DNA of 24,829 nucleotides from an uncultured Clostridia bacterium (GCA_934230055.1 CAKQEE010000003.1:1-24829); one strand, 5' to 3'. Counted from the first letter of the stretch, positions 1 through 8,466 are shown. Notes: generated by a model from the sequence alone, not told the origin. Program-made: numbers and translations.

Positions 1-292
1 CGTCGTAAGTGACCTTATACGTATTTGCCGTGTATACCGCGTTTACCGTAATATCCTGCGTTACGTTAGTAAAATCCGTCCTGTCCCAAGAAGCGGAATA
101 GCCCGTTTTTACTTCGAGTTCGGGTATATCGGTAAGCGCGGAACCCTTTTCCACGCGTTTCACTTCGTTCGGCAAGCCTTCCCGAACGAAAGTTACGTTG
201 TAATACACCTTTTCTTTCTTTTCTCCGCACGCGCCGAAACAAGCTATCGCGACTATAACGAGAAAAAGCGATAAGACGGATATTTTTTTCAT
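1..292 (-). CDS. Lipoprotein, 5' part only (InlB B-repeat-like)
   Basis: The gene is cut by the left edge; 97 codons are visible. The ATG at 290-292 follows a G-rich ribosome binding site (GGGGGG about 8 bases upstream). The product starts with a lipoprotein signal peptide (MKKISVLSLFLVIVAIAC) and a lipobox ending in Cys22 (FGAC), so it should be tethered to the outer face of the membrane. The following sequence (VTFVREGLP...VEKGSALTDIPE...GYSASWD, then DITVNAVYTANTYKVTYD) has the spacing of Listeria-Bacteroides/InlB B-type repeats, which are adhesin-like stalk modules. It lies 113 bases downstream of the solute-binding protein gene on the same strand, with a possible AT-rich terminator between, so operon membership is uncertain. 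Function is unknown; the surface-protein call is sound, the repeat-family call is by eye. Confidence 0.75.
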   Translation of the reverse strand, partial: MKKISVLSLFLVIVAIACFGACGEKKEKVYYNVTFVREGLPNEVKRVEKGSALTDIPELEVKTGYSASWDRTDFTNVTQDITVNAVYTANTYKVTYD

Positions 293-348
293 TTTTCTAC
301 CCCCCGCTGTTTAATAATGATAAACCGTTTGCGTTTTTTTGTATAGAT

Positions 349-366
349 AAAAAACTTCCGTTTTTT
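349..366 (-). terminator. Possible weak AT-rich terminator after cluster A
   Basis: A perfect 7-bp inverted repeat (AAAAAAC, loop of four, GTTTTTT) lies in the 113-base gap after the solute-binding protein stop. Read on the minus strand it ends in six T. The stem is almost all A-T, so it would be a weak or partial terminator. It is symmetric and could act in either direction. Confidence 0.35.
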
Positions 367-405
367 CTGTATTTTTATTCCTTTACGGCAGTTTTACGCA
401 ATAAT

Positions 406-1866
406 CTACACAAGCTCCATCCAACTGTCCCACGCGAGCTTTGCGGCGGAATAGTCCTTTTCGATCCAGTAAGTCGCATTTTTGTTCGCGCCTTTCGCAA
501 GTATTTCCTGTTCTATTCTTACGCCTCTCGGCCAAAGCCCGCCCTTGTTTTTAAGTGCAAGCGTACTGTTCGATACGGAAGAATACAGATAATAATTTTC
601 GCCCATATTGAGGACGGATTTACCGAACGCGCTCATATCTTTATAATTTTCGGAAGCCGAATCGAGATCGTAATCGAACGGGCGCACGGCGTTGGAATAA
701 CTCGTATATATCATGCAGGCTTCTTTGGAAGAAAGGTACAGCAAAAATTCCATTGCGTCCGCCTTATTGTTTGCCTTTGTGGGAATAAAATAATAAGAAC
801 CGTAGTCCGCAGTAAGCACGCGCTTACTTTCTTCCGTGGTAAACCCTTCCGAACGGAGAATGTTGCCCGCCGAATCGGAAAGCTCGGGTACGGGGAACAT
901 TTTAAGCGTTTCGTTCTTTAAGTAAAGCCGCATTTCGTTTTCAAACCAAGAGCCGTTAAGCATCATTGCCGCGCTGCCGCTTATAATCGCGTATTGCGCG
1001 TTGGTATTGGAAAGCGTTCTCGATTTTTCGTGAGCGTAACCTCCCTCGCTCATGGGTAAAAAGAATTTTACGAGCTTTTCGAGTGCGAACTTTTTAGCGG
1101 TGGATATAGATCCCTCGTCATTGTCTTCCGTAGCGTAAACTTCCACGCTTCCGTACTCGTAAAACTTATCCATTCTCTCTATACCTTCGTACTGACTCAA
1201 CCAGTTTTCCGTGGCGTAATAAAGGTATCCGTCCGCATCGTTACACCAAACGATAGGTACAACGGCGTTATTCGTGTCGGATAAAATCTTTTTGCAAAGC
1301 TCTTCCAGGTCTTTTGTCGTTTCGGGTATTTCCCAGCCGTATTTATCAAAAAGGTCGGCGTTATAAACGAAGCCCGTCGTTCTCGTATATTCCGGAACGG
1401 CGTATATTTTGCCGTTTATATTCACCGCGGAAGAAGCGTTGCCCGTCATAGCGTCCAGAACCGTTCTGCCGTCTATCGTCTGTTTGTTGCATAATTCGGT
1501 AAGGTCCTCTACAAGTCCGTCCGTAACCCACGTTTTTATCTGCCCGTCGCTCATATAGGAATATATATCGGAAACGCTCGAAGCGTCGCCTTTCAAATTA
1601 AGCGCGGTCGTACTCGCAAGTTCCCTGTTCGGAAGAAGGCTTATCTGCACGTCCGGATGTTTATCCATAAAGGCGTTTGCCACCGCGATATACGGATCGT
1701 CTCCGAACCCGCCGTTCAGATATTCAAATACGACCTCTCTGCCTCCCGTCTTTTTAAGCGTGAGTTTGTTCTTTTCCGTTCCTCCGTTTCCGCCGCCGCA
1801 ACCGACAAATCCGAAGGCGCATACAACCGCAAGCAAAAGCCCCGCGATTCTCGTTTTTTTATTCAT
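406..1866 (-). CDS. Sugar ABC transporter substrate-binding lipoprotein
   Basis: This 486-residue protein is an extracellular solute-binding protein, family 1 type (CUT1 sugar importers). It captures an oligosaccharide outside the membrane and hands it to the permeases. A lipoprotein signal peptide with lipobox FVGC places the lipid anchor at Cys23. Typical fold landmarks follow: a first strand (VVFEYLNGGFGDD), an amphipathic helix (YIAVANAFMDKHPDVQISL), the KIYAVPEYTRTTGFVYNADLF stretch near residues 150-175 that forms the hinge side of the binding pocket, and a late helix with ADAMEFLLYL. Length fits the family. The start has a good GAGGAG site. It is the last gene of cluster A, 35 bases after the glycosidase-like lipoprotein; binding-protein genes more often come first. 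The ligand cannot be told from sequence. Confidence 0.93.
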   Translation of the reverse strand: MNKKTRIAGLLLAVVCAFGFVGCGGGNGGTEKNKLTLKKTGGREVVFEYLNGGFGDDPYIAVANAFMDKHPDVQISLLPNRELASTTALNLKGDASSVSDIYSYMSDGQIKTWVTDGLVEDLTELCNKQTIDGRTVLDAMTGNASSAVNINGKIYAVPEYTRTTGFVYNADLFDKYGWEIPETTKDLEELCKKILSDTNNAVVPIVWCNDADGYLYYATENWLSQYEGIERMDKFYEYGSVEVYATEDNDEGSISTAKKFALEKLVKFFLPMSEGGYAHEKSRTLSNTNAQYAIISGSAAMMLNGSWFENEMRLYLKNETLKMFPVPELSDSAGNILRSEGFTTEESKRVLTADYGSYYFIPTKANNKADAMEFLLYLSSKEACMIYTSYSNAVRPFDYDLDSASENYKDMSAFGKSVLNMGENYYLYSSVSNSTLALKNKGGLWPRGVRIEQEILAKGANKNATYWIEKDYSAAKLAWDSWMELV

Positions 1867-1901
1867 ATTTTTCTCCTCTATTCAAAAAGCTTTTTCTTCC
1901 G

Positions 1902-3356
1902 CTATGAGAGCGGTATTATAAATCTTCCCTCTCCGGGATACAACTCGAAAGTATAACTCCCGTCTCTTCCGAGCGGCACCAAGACTTCCTCTCCGAAACG
2001 ATACATCAAAAGCGCCTTCGCGTCGTTAAACTTTATCGTTACTCTGTTGTCGAGATCGAAGTAGGGATCGGTGTAATTTACCAGCATAAACGCGTCGTTG
2101 CCGTTATCGTCTTTAAACGCGCCCATGATCGCGTCGTTTTCGATTTCTACGGAAACTATTCTGTCGTGAGACGCAAGTTTATGTTCCACGCTTCTGAAAT
2201 TTGTGTTTATAACGCCCTCGTCGAGAGAGGAAAAACACATAATCCCGTCGTAATCGAAGTTAAGATAGGCGTCCTGCATTTTATGAGCCTCGTTGTTCAC
2301 CTTTTTAACGAGATCGTAAGTCCAGTTATACGTTCCGTCTTTTAGATTGAACAACGCGAAATTGCCCTCTTCCTGTCCTCTGAAATTACCGTATTCGTAA
2401 TAAGTTATCTCTTTTGCGCCGAACGCCATGTTGGTGTATACCTGAAAGCGTATATCCGCAATGCCCGTCATATCGCGAAGTCCCGTGTAATCGCCCACGG
2501 TCTGCACGAATCCGCGCAGTTCCACGTCCGTCCCCTTGCATCTGTAAGCAAGCATTTCGAGATTCGCAAGATAAGTAGTTCTTAAAAGGCTACCCTTCGA
2601 ACTGTCCGCACGAAGCGGATAAAAATCGAACGAAACGTATTTAAGAATAGGCGCAAGCAACTCGAAATATTTATCTATATATTCTCTGTAAGAAGTTCCA
2701 AGCGAGCTTTCTCCGACGTAGTTGGGATTGAGGTTGACAAGCGTTTCCGCATTCGTCACGCCGTTTTTAGCCATCTGCTCGTTATATAATTCTACCTGCC
2801 ATTTGATTTTTTCCAGCTTGTCCGTAGAAGGCTCGTCGTCGCCGAAGTTTCCGCAATAAGCGGAGCTTTTTATATATTCGTTGTTTTCGTCGAACATCCC
2901 GGAAATTATCCGTTCGTACTGCTCTCGCGTGGTTATATCCTCGAAATTTTTGCTCAATCCGTAATAAGACCAGTCTCGAACGTAATATTTCAATCCGTAT
3001 TTTTCCGCAAGAGCAAGAGCCTTCATAGCGTCCTCGGAAGCTTTTTCGCTTTTTTTGCGAATCGTGTCGTAGGTATCCGTCCCTATTTCAGAGGAAGCTC
3101 CCTCGTATAAAGCTATTACTTTGTTAAAACCCGCTTCCGCAAGTTTTTGATAGTGTTCGTCGGTCAGCGTATCGACGTTATCGGAAACGCCGTTCCAGTT
3201 ACCCGTAGTAGGACCTGCGTACGCGGTGAATTTTACGCCGTCGCTTTTTTCAAACTTCGGTACGGTTACGTTCGATATATCGTTTTTTCCGGAACAGGCG
3301 AAAAGCGTTACGAATAACAGCGCGAAGGATAAGACTATGGCAAAAATCTTTTTCAC
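1902..3356 (-). CDS. Lipoprotein with glycosidase-like TIM barrel
   Basis: The 484-residue product begins at a GTG codon (3354-3356) that overlaps the stop of the upstream gene by four bases (GTGA) and has an AGGAGG site 8 bases before it. Signal peptide and lipobox LFAC give lipid attachment at Cys21. The body reads like a clan GH-A (beta/alpha)8 barrel: HYQKLAEAGFNKVIALYEG (near 68-86), a strand FGDDEPS with Glu175 as candidate acid/base, a strand YVSFDFYPL (240-248), and EITYYEYGN with Glu321 as candidate nucleophile. The last hundred residues look like a beta-sandwich. I infer an exo- or endo-acting glycosidase on the cell surface, with no firm GH family. The catalytic assignments are inference from strand order. 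Co-translation with the 726-residue lectin-like protein suggests they act on the same glycan. Confidence 0.7.
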   Translation of the reverse strand: MKKIFAIVLSFALLFVTLFACSGKNDISNVTVPKFEKSDGVKFTAYAGPTTGNWNGVSDNVDTLTDEHYQKLAEAGFNKVIALYEGASSEIGTDTYDTIRKKSEKASEDAMKALALAEKYGLKYYVRDWSYYGLSKNFEDITTREQYERIISGMFDENNEYIKSSAYCGNFGDDEPSTDKLEKIKWQVELYNEQMAKNGVTNAETLVNLNPNYVGESSLGTSYREYIDKYFELLAPILKYVSFDFYPLRADSSKGSLLRTTYLANLEMLAYRCKGTDVELRGFVQTVGDYTGLRDMTGIADIRFQVYTNMAFGAKEITYYEYGNFRGQEEGNFALFNLKDGTYNWTYDLVKKVNNEAHKMQDAYLNFDYDGIMCFSSLDEGVINTNFRSVEHKLASHDRIVSVEIENDAIMGAFKDDNGNDAFMLVNYTDPYFDLDNRVTIKFNDAKALLMYRFGEEVLVPLGRDGSYTFELYPGEGRFIIPLS

Positions 3357-5533
3357 TTTGATTTCCTCCTCTTATTCGCAACGATTTTAACCGTGTATGC
3401 CGCGGCAAGTGCAATAAGCGGTACGAAAAGCGAGCATCTTAAAGCCGAACCGCAACCGGATCCCGAATTCGCTTTCACCTCCTCGCGCCAGTTTTCGTCT
3501 GTGTTGCTTCTGTCATAAATAGTTTTAGTTTCCGTTTTCGTTATCGTTTCCGGTACGTAATTATCCGCGCAAATATACAACTCCGATATATTCGCCATAG
3601 AAAAATCGTCTATTTTAAGATAGGTGTATCCCGTGCAAGTCAATGCCTGATACCCCGTCGTTTCCACGCCGCTTACCGTGTAGTAAAGCGTAAAACGCGT
3701 TTCGCACGCCTTTTTAAGATATAATCTCAAAACGCCGTTTTCCGCTACCCAACGAACGCATACCGCGTCTTTTTCCCGAATTGCGCTTTCGGGTTTTATC
3801 TTTCCGTCGTACTGTATAGCGCTGAACAAAGTGGCGGGGATTTTTTCGTGTTCGATTACGTTCGACTTAATTTCGGAAGCATTCACCGAAGAGCCTTCCC
3901 TCGTCCAGACGTTGAGGGAAATGTATTCTTCCGTGGGCGTTATCTCAAAATAGAACATAACGTTTCTGCCGTAATCCGTTTCACGTTTTTCGGCTCTTCC
4001 CGTATCCAGCCCTATCCATTTGTTTTTCGCGGTTGCGGTTCTGTCCGTTTCCTTTTCGGAAACAAGTATGCTGCACAGTTTGTAATCCATAACGAAATTA
4101 TCGTACTCGTGCGCGGATCCGAAGTAAGAGGTGTCGGAACAACCCTCGAAAGACAATTTGCCTTCTCTTACGGCTATTTTACCGTCTCCGTCGTTCTTTA
4201 TAAAATCTTCATAACCTTCGTTTCCGAAATAATCGTCGGAAAAGTTGTGAGTAACCGATTTGGTTACGGGAATTTTATAACTGACGTTCCTTACTTTAAG
4301 GTTATCCGCTTTAATCGTACCCGCGTTATTTTTCGTGGAAGCGAATCCGAAATACCCCGCATAAAAATCGGCTTCCGCAACGCTCGTTTCCTTTTTAAGA
4401 ACGCCGTTTACGTATATCGAAAGCGTTCCGTCCTTATTCGCGATTATGCGTACGGTCGCGCCGCCGTTGCCTTCGAGGGAAACGGCTACGTTATCCGTAA
4501 CGGGCGTCCTGCCGCTTTCGAAAATTTTTTCGAGTCTTAAACCGTTTGCCGTAAAAACGCAGGCATAGCAACCCTTTTCGTAACCGAGGGTTTCGCCTAC
4601 GCCGAAAACGAACGCCGCTTCGTCTGCCGTTGCGGAGGAAAAATCTATATCGAAAGCCACGTCTAAACAATTAAGACTTTCTATAACGCTTTCTTCAACC
4701 GAAACGGGTTTTTTGCATAGTATATTGTCTCCCTCCTTCGCTTGCTTTATCGTAAGCCCGTTATCGGATACGATAGAATAAGTCGCAGAAGTGTTCTTTT
4801 TATACTCTTTAAGCCCCGCGTTTATATCGGCGGAAGAAAACTTTTCGTTTATATCGGCGTTTGCTGCTTTTATAACGAGATTATCGATATTAAATACGCC
4901 GCCGCCCTCGCACGCAAAAAGAACGTACGCGTTTTTAAACGAATGTCCCACATTTTTAAAAGTCGCTTGCGCGAAAGCGGTCGCACCGTCAAAATCCGTT
5001 CCCTGCTCTCCGAAATATATTTTTGCGTAAGATTCGCCCGTCGGCTCTATGCGAACGGTATGCCATTTTTCGCCCGTATTCCAAAGCAGGTTATCTCCCG
5101 AAATCGCTTCTACGTCGCAAAGACCGTAACTGCCGAGATACCCTTCGGTAAGAACGAGCGGAATTTCATACTTGCCGAATATATCGGAGTCGTTCGTCGC
5201 AAAATAAACGCCCTCCCATTTCCCCGAAGGCTGCAAAAAGTCAAACTGAACGTATTCTATATCGGTAAGTTTTTCGGCAGAACCGAAAAGGTAACCTTCG
5301 AGATTCGCATTAAAACTCATATAAGAATTCTTCTCGTCGCCGGCAGGCAAAGTTATGGTTTCCTCTCCCTCGAAATCAAAAATCCATTTGCTTTTATCGA
5401 GAGCGTCTCCGTCGAAATCGTCTTCTATCAGAACGGTGGTTATTTCCGCCGCCGATACGGTCGCGAACGAAAGCGAAAAGGCGAATATCGCCGCGCAGAC
5501 AAAGCATAATGGTTTAAGAATTTTTTTCAGCAT
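3353..5533 (-). CDS. Secreted, membrane-anchored protein with three lectin-like domains
   Basis: The 726-residue protein has a signal peptide cleaved near VSAAE (about residue 29), then three stretches that resemble concanavalin A/laminin G-like jelly rolls: about 30-225, 228-415 and 425-655. Each has the pattern of a DDF or FSSAD opening, a QFDF/AFDIDF/VMDYKL strand, a WHTVRIEP or TVRIIANKDGTLSIYVNG strand pair, and a closing NLVIK/NLKVR/DDFSM strand. These are close in style to the DUF1080 and LamG families, usually glycan-binding. The C-terminus has a linker with SGSGCGSALRC, a hydrophobic helix (about 701-719) and a KRRKSK tail, so the protein stays in the membrane. The start has an AAGGAGG site and lies 12 bases after the permease. 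No catalytic site was recognised; a binding role is inferred. Confidence 0.72.
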   Translation of the reverse strand: MLKKILKPLCFVCAAIFAFSLSFATVSAAEITTVLIEDDFDGDALDKSKWIFDFEGEETITLPAGDEKNSYMSFNANLEGYLFGSAEKLTDIEYVQFDFLQPSGKWEGVYFATNDSDIFGKYEIPLVLTEGYLGSYGLCDVEAISGDNLLWNTGEKWHTVRIEPTGESYAKIYFGEQGTDFDGATAFAQATFKNVGHSFKNAYVLFACEGGGVFNIDNLVIKAANADINEKFSSADINAGLKEYKKNTSATYSIVSDNGLTIKQAKEGDNILCKKPVSVEESVIESLNCLDVAFDIDFSSATADEAAFVFGVGETLGYEKGCYACVFTANGLRLEKIFESGRTPVTDNVAVSLEGNGGATVRIIANKDGTLSIYVNGVLKKETSVAEADFYAGYFGFASTKNNAGTIKADNLKVRNVSYKIPVTKSVTHNFSDDYFGNEGYEDFIKNDGDGKIAVREGKLSFEGCSDTSYFGSAHEYDNFVMDYKLCSILVSEKETDRTATAKNKWIGLDTGRAEKRETDYGRNVMFYFEITPTEEYISLNVWTREGSSVNASEIKSNVIEHEKIPATLFSAIQYDGKIKPESAIREKDAVCVRWVAENGVLRLYLKKACETRFTLYYTVSGVETTGYQALTCTGYTYLKIDDFSMANISELYICADNYVPETITKTETKTIYDRSNTDENWREEVKANSGSGCGSALRCSLFVPLIALAAAYTVKIVANKRRKSK

Positions 5534-5545
5534 TTTGCCTCCTTT

Positions 5546-6466
5546 TTAAAATCCGAGATTTTCGGATATTTTATTAAGTATTTTTCTCGTAATAATTATT
5601 ATCGGAGCGGCTATTATCGTAAAACAAACGCCCAGCGCGGAAGCCCACTCCAAGTCTGTACCGCCTTTCACCACGCTGTTTATCATATACGATATAGTTG
5701 TGGATTGATGCAACGCGCCGCCCTTCGTCATTAAATCTACCTGCAAAAACAACGTAAACATCGCCGTAACGCTGCTTAATATACCGACAGAAACCGTCGG
5801 CCAGATCATAGGTATGACTATACCGAACATTTCGCGCGCCATTCCGATGCCTTCCAGACGGGAATATTCCATAACTTCTTCGGGTAAATTAGCCATTGCC
5901 CCGCCCATTATAAGAACGTTATATCCCGTGCCTACCCAAAGACAATAAAACAATATGAGCGGCATCTGGTATTCGGAAGTAGCGGAAAACCATTCCGGCG
6001 GATTAGTATTGCCGAAAAGTTTTAATATCTCGTTTACTATTCCCATTTGGGAATCGAACATATATTTATACACCATTACGAAAATAACGATGGATATGAT
6101 AGACGGCAAAAAGAATATCACGCGGAAAACGCCCGCACAGGGAAGCTTTTTAAAAAAGAAATAAGAAAGCACCAGAGATACGAACAGCAAAAACAAGTCG
6201 TTCACGCCTACGAGCAAAGAATTCCTTACCGCGTAACCGATCTCCCCTAAACCGAGTTCGTTGAAAAATCTTTTATAATTGCCGAGAGACACGTCTACCG
6301 AGGTAAGCGTTCTCACCTGAAAAGACATCGTTACGGAACTGACGTTGACGTAAACGAAAAACACGAGATACTGCAATACGGGCAAGGCGAGCATGCCTAT
6401 TATAAACAGTTTCCTTTTTGTTTTAAATGTCAAACCGAGTGATTTGCTCGTATTTTCTTTTTTCAT
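5546..6466 (-). CDS. Sugar ABC transporter permease, MalF/UgpA type
   Basis: This 306-residue integral membrane protein forms half of the channel of cluster A's CUT1 sugar importer. Six hydrophobic segments are visible, the first at about 19-42. The cytoplasmic EAA loop that docks on the ATPase lies at about 198-223: VMEYSRLEGIGMAREM followed by IPMIWP, with the conserved G and the closing hydrophobic-P. Length fits the family. It starts four bases after the stop of the partner permease, and its ribosome binding site (AAAGGGG) overlaps that stop, so the pair is translationally coupled. No ATP-binding subunit gene is in the window, as is usual in Bacillota where one MsmX/MsmK-type ATPase serves many importers. 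The substrate is unknown, presumably an oligosaccharide. Confidence 0.95.
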   Translation of the reverse strand: MKKENTSKSLGLTFKTKRKLFIIGMLALPVLQYLVFFVYVNVSSVTMSFQVRTLTSVDVSLGNYKRFFNELGLGEIGYAVRNSLLVGVNDLFLLFVSLVLSYFFFKKLPCAGVFRVIFFLPSIISIVIFVMVYKYMFDSQMGIVNEILKLFGNTNPPEWFSATSEYQMPLILFYCLWVGTGYNVLIMGGAMANLPEEVMEYSRLEGIGMAREMFGIVIPMIWPTVSVGILSSVTAMFTLFLQVDLMTKGGALHQSTTISYMINSVVKGGTDLEWASALGVCFTIIAAPIIIITRKILNKISENLGF

Positions 6467-6470
6467 ACGA

Positions 6471-7358
6471 TTACCCCTTTATTCCGCCGCCGATTAAATT
6501 CCGCATAAGCTTTTTAGAGAAGATTGCGTAGAAAATAAGCACGGGGATAATACATATCACCGTTCCCGCAAAAAACACGCTGTACGGTATATCCTGCCCC
6601 GCGCGGGAAGAAAGGCGACTTAGTCCGACCGCTAACGTCGGGTGACTTCCGTAGTACAAAAAAGCTTTCCAGTATTCGTTCCAAAAACCCAAAAATTGCA
6701 TTATGGTAAAAACCATTATGCCGTTTTTCGCAAGGGGCAACATTATCTGCAAAAATACGCGAAGGTCGCTCGCTCCGTCTATCATCGCGCTTTCGCCGTA
6801 CGCCCACGGAATTTCTTTGAAAAAACTATGCAAATACAAAAACGCGCCGCCGAAACCTCCGCACATAATCATCATTCCCAAATAATTATTCCTTAATTTA
6901 AGCACGCCGTTCATCAGTTGAAAAGTGGCTGCTTCCGCGCCTATCGTCGGCACCACGGACGCTATGATAACGAACGTATATATAAATCCGTTCCCCTTAA
7001 ACCTGAATTTCGCAAGAGTGTACGCTGCCATACACGTAAGCGCCATCGTAACGAACGTTTGACCTACCGCAAGCGTTATCGAATTAAAATACATTTCTCC
7101 GATGTTCATAAGCTCGAAAGCCGAGGCGTACGTGGAAAAAGAAAAACTCTGCGGAAATCCTAACGGGTTTATAATCATTTCCACGGGGTCCGACTTGAAA
7201 GAGTTCATTATTAAAAAGAAAAAAGGATATAAAAGAGTGACCGAATAAACCGCGAACAATACGAATACCACCGCAAGGCAAACCTTTTCGCCCGTAGTTC
7301 TTATCGGTTTATCTTTTATCTTTCCTTTTTTGTTTTTTATTCGGACGCCTGTCGCCAT
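6471..7358 (-). CDS. Sugar ABC transporter permease, MalG/UgpE type
   Basis: This 295-residue protein is the second channel subunit of cluster A's importer and the first gene of that transcription unit. It has a basic N-terminus (KIKDKPIRTTGEK), six hydrophobic segments, and an early periplasmic-type motif YPFFFLIMNSFKSD at about 44-57 typical of MalG-like permeases. The EAA loop is at about 188-209: YGESAMIDGASDLRVF then IMLPLA. The C-terminus ends in GGGIKG, as is common for this subfamily (FxxGxxxGAVKG-like). The ATG at 7356-7358 has a GGAG site seven bases upstream. The gene is divergent from the AraC-type regulator, with a 227-base gap holding both promoters. Confidence 0.95.
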   Translation of the reverse strand: MATGVRIKNKKGKIKDKPIRTTGEKVCLAVVFVLFAVYSVTLLYPFFFLIMNSFKSDPVEMIINPLGFPQSFSFSTYASAFELMNIGEMYFNSITLAVGQTFVTMALTCMAAYTLAKFRFKGNGFIYTFVIIASVVPTIGAEAATFQLMNGVLKLRNNYLGMMIMCGGFGGAFLYLHSFFKEIPWAYGESAMIDGASDLRVFLQIMLPLAKNGIMVFTIMQFLGFWNEYWKAFLYYGSHPTLAVGLSRLSSRAGQDIPYSVFFAGTVICIIPVLIFYAIFSKKLMRNLIGGGIKG

Positions 7359-7463
7359 TTTTTCTCCGTTTAACTATCGCCGAATCGACTTCCTTTCTCC
7401 GACTTGTTCCTGAATCGAATCTACCGTTGTTCGACTGATAGTAATCTGCCTTTTTTATTTTAT

Positions 7464-7472
7464 TTTATACCA
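7464..7472 (-). promoter_or_regulatory. Extended -10 promoter for cluster A
   Basis: On the minus strand the sequence reads TGGTATAAA, that is a TG extension, one base and a TATAAA -10 box. The matching -35 position (7487-7492, TCTATA) is poor, as often with extended -10 promoters. It would start RNA near 7457, leaving a leader of about 100 bases before the permease ATG. That leader holds two GAATCGA direct repeats exactly 30 bases apart (7382-7388, 7412-7418) and a 6-bp inverted repeat (7373-7378, 7437-7442), which could be operator half-sites. That last point is speculative. Confidence 0.5.
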
Positions 7473-7550
7473 CAAACGATTTTAAATATAGATATAAAAA
7501 AAACCTTTTTTAGCAAATTCTATCCTTTTCGGAAAATTTACAACATTCGC

Positions 7551-7579
7551 TTGAAAAAAGAAATCGATTATGATAGTAT
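7551..7579 (+). promoter_or_regulatory. Promoter of the AraC-type regulator, leaderless
   Basis: TTGAAA (7551-7556), a 17-base spacer and TAGTAT (7574-7579) with a TG extension at 7571-7572 form a good housekeeping promoter. The expected RNA start, about seven bases after the -10 box, falls on the A of the ATG at 7586. There is no Shine-Dalgarno sequence in front of that ATG, and an in-frame TAG at 7574 rules out an earlier start. Both facts fit a leaderless mRNA. Confidence 0.55.
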
Positions 7580-7585
7580 TATGGT

Positions 7586-8407
7586 ATGATTTACTACGAT
7601 TTGAATCTTTTTAAAGAGCTTTTGTCCCATCTCGGAAATCTCACGGACACTTCCGTATGTTTTTTCGACAGGAATTTCAAATCTTCGGACGCACACACGC
7701 AATGCGTTCCGAGCTTTTGTTCGATCGTGAAAAAAACTTTACAAGGACACTGCGTGCAAACGGACACGAACGTGCTTAAACGTTTGGAAGTTTGTGCGGA
7801 AAATTCTTTTCACTATACCTGCCATTTCGGTCTTACGGAAGTCGCGCAAAGATTGCTTATAAACAACCAGATATTCGGTTATCTGATCATAGGACCTTTC
7901 CGCAATGCGGAAGCGCAAAAAATCGACGAACAACGAATCGGGGATTATTGTGCGGCTTCGGGCGAAAATCTCGATTTTATGCTCCGCGCATATGAGAAAA
8001 TACCGGTTTTTTCGGAAGTAAAATATCGTTCTTTAACAACGTTTATTCCCGCGCTGTTCGAGTATGCTAAAAATAAGAATATCGTAACGCTTAAAAACGA
8101 TATTTTCAATAACGAGATAGAGCCGTTTCTGAACGAGAATTTATCGGAGGACCTCTCTATAGAGCAACTTTGCAAAAGGTTTTACCTTACACCGAAGCAA
8201 CTTTATAACGTGTTCATCAAGGCTACGCTTATGCCTCCTAAAAAATACGTAAATTCAAAAAGAATCGTAACCGCCAAAAACCTTATCATAACCACCGATA
8301 AGCCTATGCCTTTAATAGCGGGAGAAGTAGGTTTTTCCGATTACAATTACTTTATAAAAGTCTTCAAGTCGGTGGATAAGCACACCCCGGGATTTTACAG
8401 AAAGTAG
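7586..8407 (+). CDS. PocR-domain AraC family transcription regulator
   Basis: The 273-residue protein has two parts. Residues about 5-165 resemble the PocR sensory domain: several cysteines (Cys40, Cys45, Cys56, Cys70) and the hallmark HYTCHFGL at 76-83, followed by NNQIFGYLIIGPF. PocR-type domains are thought to bind small ligands such as hydrocarbon-chain or sugar-derived compounds. Residues about 175-273 are an AraC double helix-turn-helix: LSIEQLCKRFYLTPKQLYNVF is the first, MPLIAGEVGFSDYNYFIKVF the second, closing with HTPGFYRK (normally TPxxYR). It is the only plus-strand gene and is divergent from cluster A, so it most likely activates that cluster and perhaps cluster B when a breakdown sugar is present. 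The target and ligand are inferred. Confidence 0.9.
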   Translation: MIYYDLNLFKELLSHLGNLTDTSVCFFDRNFKSSDAHTQCVPSFCSIVKKTLQGHCVQTDTNVLKRLEVCAENSFHYTCHFGLTEVAQRLLINNQIFGYLIIGPFRNAEAQKIDEQRIGDYCAASGENLDFMLRAYEKIPVFSEVKYRSLTTFIPALFEYAKNKNIVTLKNDIFNNEIEPFLNENLSEDLSIEQLCKRFYLTPKQLYNVFIKATLMPPKKYVNSKRIVTAKNLIITTDKPMPLIAGEVGFSDYNYFIKVFKSVDKHTPGFYRK

Positions 8408-8437
8408 CGTTCGTATAAAAAACTGCTACAAGGTTAT

Positions 8438-8466
8438 AAAAAAAACCCGCTGCAAACCGCAACGGG
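8438..8466 (-). terminator. Rho-independent terminator of cluster B
   Basis: On the minus strand an 8-base arm (CCCGTTGC, 8459-8466), a 5-base loop and a partner arm (GCAGCGGG, 8446-8453; one mismatch) are followed directly by eight T (8438-8445). This is a classic intrinsic terminator for leftward transcripts arriving from the DUF4838 gene. On the plus strand the hairpin is followed by A and not T, so it is not an obvious end for the regulator gene. Confidence 0.8.

Noticed and set aside
7404..7589. 61-codon plus-strand frame in front of the regulator
   Set aside because: It spans both putative promoters, has no ribosome binding site, and is AT-rich low-complexity sequence.
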